Source of the DNA: Desulfarculaceae bacterium
GTDB lineage: Bacteria > Desulfobacterota > Desulfarculia > Desulfarculales > Desulfarculaceae
Assembly (NCBI GenBank): GCA_021737645.1
Contig: JAIPDO010000018.1
Span: forward strand, 1 to 64,000
DNA length: 64,000 bases
Direction: 5' to 3'
Part shown: positions 59,571-64,000 of the stretch, piece by piece
Layout: each line of letters opens with the position of its first letter
Position numbering within the stretch: the stretch's first letter is position 1
Notes under the pieces: model-generated
Told to the model about the DNA's origin: nothing
What the model saw: the letters and a program-made list of their open reading frames with translations, nothing else
Databases searched by the model: none
Position numbers and translations under genes: made by a program

Positions 59571-60613
59571 GCCCGCACCTCCACCAAAGGCTCCTCGCCC
59601 TGGCGGGTCTCGATGCGTCCCACCACAAAGGCCTGCTCGCCTTGTTCCTGGAGCAGGGCCACCACCCCGGCCGCCTGCTCGGCGGGCACCACCAGGGCCA
59701 TGCCCAGACCCCAGTTGAAGGTGCGGCTCATCTCCCGTTGGCTAAGTCCACCGGCGGTTTGCAGCCAGGCGAACACCGGGGGCACCGGCCAGGAGCCCTG
59801 GTCGATCACCGCCCGGCAACCCTGGGGCAGCACCCGAGGCAGGTTTTCCAAGAGGCCGCCGCCGGTGATGTGGGCCGCAGCCAAAAGGTCGAAATTGTCG
59901 CGCACCGCCAGCACCGGCTTTACGTAAATCCGGGTGGGGGTGATCAGAGTCTGGCCCACGCTCTGCTCAAGGCCCTCGGCGGTGTCGGTTACCGACAGAC
60001 CCAACTCTTCGAAGACTATCTTGCGCACCAGGGAAAAACCGTTGGAGTGCAGGCCGCTGCTGGCCAGGCCCACCACCGCTGCGCCGGGCTTCACATGGGA
60101 GCCGTCGATAATCTTGGGGCGCTCCACCAGGCCCACCGCGAACCCGGCCAGGTCGTATTCCCCGTCTGGGTACATGCCGGGCATCTCGGCGGTCTCGCCG
60201 CCCACCAGGGAGCAGCCAGCCTGGCGGCAGCCTTCCGCCACCCCGGCCAGGACCGCCTCGGCCACGCCCAACTCCAACTTGCCGGTGGCCAGGTAGTCCA
60301 GCAGGAACAGGGGCTGGGCCCCGGCGACCACGATGTCGTTGACCACCATGGCCACCATGTCTATGCCGATGGTGTCGTGCCGGCCGGTCATGAAGGCGAC
60401 CTTGAGCTTGGTACCCACTCCATCGGTGGAGCTGACCAAGACCGGGTCGTCTCCGGTCAACCCGGCCAGGGAAAACAGGCCCGAGAAGCCGCCCAGGCCG
60501 CCCAGGACCTGGCTGCTATGGGTCGATTTGACCATCTGCCCGATATTTTTGATGAACTGGTCGGCCTTTTCTATGTCGACACCAGCGGCGCGGTAGCGGT
60601 CATCCTGACTCAT
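59567..60613 (-). CDS. purM: Phosphoribosylformylglycinamidine cyclo-ligase (AIR synthetase)
   Basis: Catalyses formation of aminoimidazole ribotide in purine synthesis. ATG 60613 (MSQDDRYRAAGVDIEKADQF) with AGGAG upstream was chosen. Hallmarks: LVSSTDGVGTKLKVA, VAMVVNDIVVAGAQPLFLLD, GGETAEMPGMY and SRTFNWGLGMALVV. The 348-residue length is normal. First gene of a minus-strand group reaching proS. It is divergent from recG. Confidence 0.96.
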   Translation of the reverse strand: MSQDDRYRAAGVDIEKADQFIKNIGQMVKSTHSSQVLGGLGGFSGLFSLAGLTGDDPVLVSSTDGVGTKLKVAFMTGRHDTIGIDMVAMVVNDIVVAGAQPLFLLDYLATGKLELGVAEAVLAGVAEGCRQAGCSLVGGETAEMPGMYPDGEYDLAGFAVGLVERPKIIDGSHVKPGAAVVGLASSGLHSNGFSLVRKIVFEELGLSVTDTAEGLEQSVGQTLITPTRIYVKPVLAVRDNFDLLAAAHITGGGLLENLPRVLPQGCRAVIDQGSWPVPPVFAWLQTAGGLSQREMSRTFNWGLGMALVVPAEQAAGVVALLQEQGEQAFVVGRIETRQGEEPLVEVRA

Positions 60614-60747
60614 GGGCCTAATTCTCCTCATGTTTAAACCGGCCTTAACCTTAGCAGAAAACCTCTCAGGCATAAAGCAATGCGCCGGGCTTGACGCGAG
60701 GCTCTCAGACGGGCAGAACTGTAGGAGCCCTTTTACCTGGAGATGCC

Positions 60748-62853
60748 TTGCAAGCCTCGGTGACCCCGTTTGATCTGCCCCTGTTGGCCTCGTCCCTGGC
60801 CGCCCTGTCCGGGGTGGGGCCGGTAACCGCCAAGCGCCTGGCCGCGCGCGGCATTAAAACCTGGGGCGACGGCCTGTATTTTCTGCCCGCCCGCTATCAG
60901 GACCGCCGCACTCCCACCCCGGTGGAATCCCTGCTGGAGGGGCTGTTGGCGGTGGTGCGGGGCCGGGTGGTGTCCGGCGGTTTGTTGGGCAACAGGGGCA
61001 AGGTTTACCGCCTGATCTTAGAAGACGCCACCGGGCGTTTGGGGTGCCTGTGGTTTCGCTTTAAACGGGCCCATCTGGAGGGCTTTCAGCCCGGCGACGA
61101 GCTGTTCGCCGTAGGCGAAGTGGGCCTGGGCAACAAGGGCGAGGCCCAGATGATCCACCCCGAGCTGTACCGTGCGGCTGATGTGGGCCCGGAGCATGCC
61201 TCGGTGGGGCGCATCGTGCCGGTATACCCCGAGGTGGAGGGGGTTGCCGCGGCCAAGGTGCGCCGCTTCATGGGCGAGCTGGTCCAGCGCAGCGCCGGAG
61301 TGATACAAGACCCCCTGGACGGGCTGCTGCCCAGCGACCTGTACCCCATGCCCGCCGGCGAGGCCCTGGCAAAAGCCCACCAGCCACCCCATGACGCCAC
61401 CCCCCAAGACCTTGACCCAAACCAGGCCGCCTGGCGTCAAGCCCTGGCCATGAACGAATTGCTGTACTTTGAGCTGGGCCTGGTGCTCAAGCGCCGCAAC
61501 CGGGAGGCTTCACCTGCCCAGCCTTTGGGGCCGGCGGGCAAGCTGCTCTCCGGCCTGCTGGCGGCGCTGCCCTTCAGCCTCACCCCCGGTCAGAAAGAGG
61601 CGGTGGGACTCATCCAGGGCGACCTGGCCCAAAGCCACCCCATGGGCCGTTTGCTCTGCGGCGACGTGGGCACCGGCAAGACGGTGGTGGCCGCCGCCGC
61701 CGCCTGTATGGCCGCGGAGTCCGGAGCCCAGGTGGCAGTCATGGCGCCCACCGAGGTCCTGGCCCGCCAACACCTGACCACCCTTAGCCGCTATCTGGAA
61801 CCCCTGGGTGTATCGGTGGCCCTGGCCGTGGGCGGGGGCAACGGCGCGGACCAAGCGGCTCGGCAGGACGCCGCCCAGGGCGGGGCTCAAGTCTTGGTGG
61901 GCACCCACGCCCTGTTGGGCAACAAACTTTCTTTCGCCAACCTGGGCCTGGTGATAATCGACGAGCAGCACCGCTTCGGGGTGCACCAGCGCTTGGCCCT
62001 GACGGCCAAAGCCACCAGCCCCCACCTTCTGGTGCTTTCGGCCACGCCCATTCCCCGCACCCTGGCCCTGGCCCTGGCCGGGCACCTGGAGATCAGCGAC
62101 CTGCCCGAGCGGCCCCAGGGACCGCACAAGGTGGGCACCAGGGTGTTGGAGTTCAGCCACCGCAAGGCGGCGGTGGACGAGCTGGCCGCCGTCCTGAAGC
62201 GGGGCGAACAGGCCTATGTGATCTGCCCCCTGGTGGAGGCCTCGGACAAGATCGAGGCTCAGGACGCGGTGGCCACGGCCCGCAACCTGGCCCGCTACTT
62301 CCCGGACCAGCGCGTGGAGCTTTTGCACGGGCGCATGGACGGCCCGGAGCAACAGGCGGTTTTGAACCGCTTCCGCTCGGGCGAGAGCCGGGTCTTGGTG
62401 GCCACCACCGTGGTGGAGGTGGGAGTGGACGTGCCCGAGGCCACCCTGATGATCGTGCTGGGGGCCGAGCGCTTCGGCCTGAGCCAGCTTCATCAGCTAC
62501 GGGGCAGGGTGGGGCGGGGCGCCAAGCCTGGCCGGTGCATTCTGGTGGCCGGGCCCAATCCCGGCGATCTGGCTCAGCAGCGCTTGGCTGTGCTGGCCAA
62601 AACCCTGGATGGCCGGGAGATTGCCGAGGCGGATCTGCACTTGCGCGGGCCAGGCGAGGCCATGGGCGAGCGCCAGTCCGGCCTGCCGCCATTCAAGGTG
62701 GCCCGCTGGGAGCGCGACGCGGAGCAGGTGCCCCGCTTGCGGGAGATCATCGCGGCGTGGCTGAAGCAAGACCCGGAGTTGGCCGGTGAGAAGCTGGCCC
62801 CGGTGAAAAGAGAGGCCGTCCGCCGCTGGGGGCGGCGGCTGGGTCTGGCGTAG
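60748..62853 (+). CDS. recG: ATP-dependent DNA helicase RecG
   Basis: A 701-residue branch-migration helicase acting at stalled forks. TTG 60748 was chosen for its GGAG ribosome site and MQASVTPFDLPLLASSLAAL; reads starting earlier lack one. The N-terminal wedge/OB region (about 20-170) has LSGVGPVTAKRLAARGI. The helicase core has Walker A GDVGTGKTVVAA, DEQH box VIIDEQHRFGV, motif III LSATPIPRTLALALAG, and QLRGRVGRGA. It is slightly longer than E. coli RecG. Confidence 0.96.
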   Translation: MQASVTPFDLPLLASSLAALSGVGPVTAKRLAARGIKTWGDGLYFLPARYQDRRTPTPVESLLEGLLAVVRGRVVSGGLLGNRGKVYRLILEDATGRLGCLWFRFKRAHLEGFQPGDELFAVGEVGLGNKGEAQMIHPELYRAADVGPEHASVGRIVPVYPEVEGVAAAKVRRFMGELVQRSAGVIQDPLDGLLPSDLYPMPAGEALAKAHQPPHDATPQDLDPNQAAWRQALAMNELLYFELGLVLKRRNREASPAQPLGPAGKLLSGLLAALPFSLTPGQKEAVGLIQGDLAQSHPMGRLLCGDVGTGKTVVAAAAACMAAESGAQVAVMAPTEVLARQHLTTLSRYLEPLGVSVALAVGGGNGADQAARQDAAQGGAQVLVGTHALLGNKLSFANLGLVIIDEQHRFGVHQRLALTAKATSPHLLVLSATPIPRTLALALAGHLEISDLPERPQGPHKVGTRVLEFSHRKAAVDELAAVLKRGEQAYVICPLVEASDKIEAQDAVATARNLARYFPDQRVELLHGRMDGPEQQAVLNRFRSGESRVLVATTVVEVGVDVPEATLMIVLGAERFGLSQLHQLRGRVGRGAKPGRCILVAGPNPGDLAQQRLAVLAKTLDGREIAEADLHLRGPGEAMGERQSGLPPFKVARWERDAEQVPRLREIIAAWLKQDPELAGEKLAPVKREAVRRWGRRLGLA

Positions 62854-62870
62854 GCGGGCTGACCCGGCGG

Positions 62871-63281
62871 CTACTTCTTGTCCTTGAGCAAATCGGCCAG
62901 CCCGGCAAAGGCCTTGAAGGTGGATGTTGGCTTGTCATCCCGCTGGGAGGTTTCCTGGCCATAGGCCTGGGCCACCTCGTCGCGCTGGTGCTCATTGTCG
63001 TGGCAATAGATGCACAACAGCTCCCAGTTGCTGCCGTCGGGCGGGTTGCGGTCGTGGTTGTGGTCCTTGTGGTGCACCGTGAGCTCGCTCAGGCGCTTGC
63101 CACTGAACTCCCGGCCGCAACGGCCGCACACATGCGGGAAAAGTTTCAGGGCCATCTCCCGGTAAGATTTTTCCCGCTGGGCCCGCTCCCGCTTGGCCTC
63201 GGCCAGCAGGTCCCCCCACTTAGAACCTTTATTTTCCGCGGACACCCCGGTCTCCTTGTCTAACCTCTCGGCCCTCGTCAA
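62871..63281 (-). CDS. HNH nuclease-like protein, YajD family
   Basis: A 136-residue protein with an HNH/ribbon-type motif. Two Cys pairs (CGRC and CIYC) flank LTVHHKDHNHDRNPPDGSNW and LLCIYCHDNEHQ, as in E. coli YajD. The N-terminal KWGDLLAEAKRERAQREKSY helix is typical of the family. Nuclease activity is inferred from the HNH motif; cellular role is unknown. It is transcribed towards the multicopper oxidase gene's tail and convergent with recG. Confidence 0.88.
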   Translation of the reverse strand: MTRAERLDKETGVSAENKGSKWGDLLAEAKRERAQREKSYREMALKLFPHVCGRCGREFSGKRLSELTVHHKDHNHDRNPPDGSNWELLCIYCHDNEHQRDEVAQAYGQETSQRDDKPTSTFKAFAGLADLLKDKK

Positions 63282-63284
63282 GCT

Positions 63285-64000
63285 TTAGAAGCTGAAGCCC
63301 AAGCCCGCTCCCCAGCCGTAGTCCGAGTTCCACTGGGCCACCACCGAGAGGTGGCTGTTGATCATGTAGCTCAGGCCCGCCTCGGCCTCCCAATAATCGT
63401 GGGTGTCATACTTCCAGTTGCCGTACAGGGCCAAGCGTGGGGTCAGGTCCCAGACCTTGCCCAGTTCCAAGCGCCCGCCCAGGTCGCTGTCCACCCACAG
63501 TCGCGAGTGGATATTGTACGGCAAAAGGTAGCGCAAACCAAAGAGGCCCCGGACTTTGTCCAGTTTGTCCTTTTCGCCTAAAAAGTCCCCACCAATGAAA
63601 ACCGAGGTGAAGCGGTTCAGGTGGTAGTCCCAAGTGGGAATCAGCTCCCATTCGGTGTTCTCCACCTTTTGCCAGCCCACCTCCCACTCCAGAGCCAGCA
63701 CGTTGCGGGTGGAGGCCAGTTGGGCCACGCCCTCGCTCATGTTGCTCAAGAGTGAGCCTTCGATCATGGGGTACCAATGTTCCTCATACAGCTTGGGGCG
63801 GATGGCCACGACGTCCGGCGGCGGGGTGAAGCCTTGGTAGTGCACCAGCCGGGCCATGCCCGCCATCATGTGATAGAGCAAATGACAGTGGAAGAACCAG
63901 TCGCCCTTTTCGTTGGCGTCGAACTCGATGACCGTGGTGGACATGGGGGCCACGTCCACGGTGTGCTTGAGCGGCGCGTGATCTCCCTGGCCGTTTATCA
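63285..64000 (-). CDS. Multicopper oxidase C-terminus fused to an outer-membrane beta-barrel domain (5' part beyond window)
   Basis: The frame is open to the window edge, so the protein continues upstream. The visible oxidase end reads GDHAPLKHTVDVAPM, then GDWFFHCHLLYHMMAGM, which carries type 1 and type 2/3 copper ligands (His, Cys, Met) as in CopA. After about 35 linker residues the remaining 150 residues alternate short strands and end in Phe (GWGAGLGFSF). Strands such as LLPYNIHSRLWVDSDLGGRL and WKYDTHDYWEAEAGLSYMI resemble the CopB/PcoB beta-barrel. In most bacteria CopA and CopB are separate, so this looks like a fusion that would tether a copper oxidase to the outer membrane. Confidence 0.8.
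   Translation of the reverse strand, partial: INGQGDHAPLKHTVDVAPMSTTVIEFDANEKGDWFFHCHLLYHMMAGMARLVHYQGFTPPPDVVAIRPKLYEEHWYPMIEGSLLSNMSEGVAQLASTRNVLALEWEVGWQKVENTEWELIPTWDYHLNRFTSVFIGGDFLGEKDKLDKVRGLFGLRYLLPYNIHSRLWVDSDLGGRLELGKVWDLTPRLALYGNWKYDTHDYWEAEAGLSYMINSHLSVVAQWNSDYGWGAGLGFSF

Overview
The window is high-GC chromosomal DNA, most likely from an anaerobic deltaproteobacterium (Desulfobacterota, perhaps Desulfarculales-like). This is inferred from three things: the block lptC-lptA-lptB-rpoN-hpf-ptsN-rapZ-EIIA(Man), the style of the chemosensory genes, and a DUF523/purM/ispG/proS/rel neighbourhood. No rRNA or taxonomic marker was compared. De novo glycine betaine synthesis genes suggest a saline habitat.

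Layout. 1-0.25 kb: end of a small HTH gene. 0.5-4.9 kb (minus): metK-ahcY-GSMT-SDMT, which makes SAM, uses it to methylate glycine to betaine, and removes the S-adenosylhomocysteine formed. 4.9-5.5 kb: AT-rich divergent control region. 5.5-6.9 kb: a sigma-54 activator with a degenerate receiver. 7.3-25.2 kb (plus): a lambda-order head, tail and lysis cassette: gpW, portal, protease-capsid fusion, DUF2190, Z, FII, U, tail tube, G/GT with a programmed -1 frameshift, tape measure, tail tip, fibre, endolysin, lipoprotein and a papain-like protein. It ends in a strong terminator and a tRNA-Leu(GAG). No terminase, integrase, repressor or replication gene is present.

25.5-29.0 kb (minus): gap-pgk-tpiA-secG. 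29.2-35.7 kb (minus): lptC-lptA-lptB-rpoN-hpf-ptsN-rapZ-EIIA(Man)-rimI, joining LPS transport, sigma-54 and nitrogen-PTS regulation. 36.0-36.8 kb (plus): a zinc-ribbon/TM/OmpA protein. 36.9-38.8 kb (minus): hisD and a Nudix hydrolase. 38.8-47.8 kb (minus): a chemosensory operon, STAS-STAS-cheY-cheA-(Hpt-CheW)-cheR-cheD-cheB-(REC-PP2C)-(REC-HATPase). It combines a CheA pathway with RsbU/RsbW/STAS partner-switching parts and is the most system-like cluster here.

47.9-64.0 kb: a ChaN-PDZ lipoprotein, an M23 peptidase, a gamma carbonic anhydrase with a conserved unknown, infA/rpmB, rel, proS, ispG, two unknown genes, DUF523, purM, recG, an HNH (YajD-like) protein, and the 3' part of a multicopper oxidase that continues into an outer-membrane beta-barrel domain at the window edge.

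The observations most worth following are: the chemosensory/partner-switching operon with its kinase-less Hpt-CheW protein; the morphogenesis cassette without DNA-packaging or integration genes, with its frameshift signal and nested capsid start; the multicopper oxidase/barrel fusion; and the long leader of the betaine operon.
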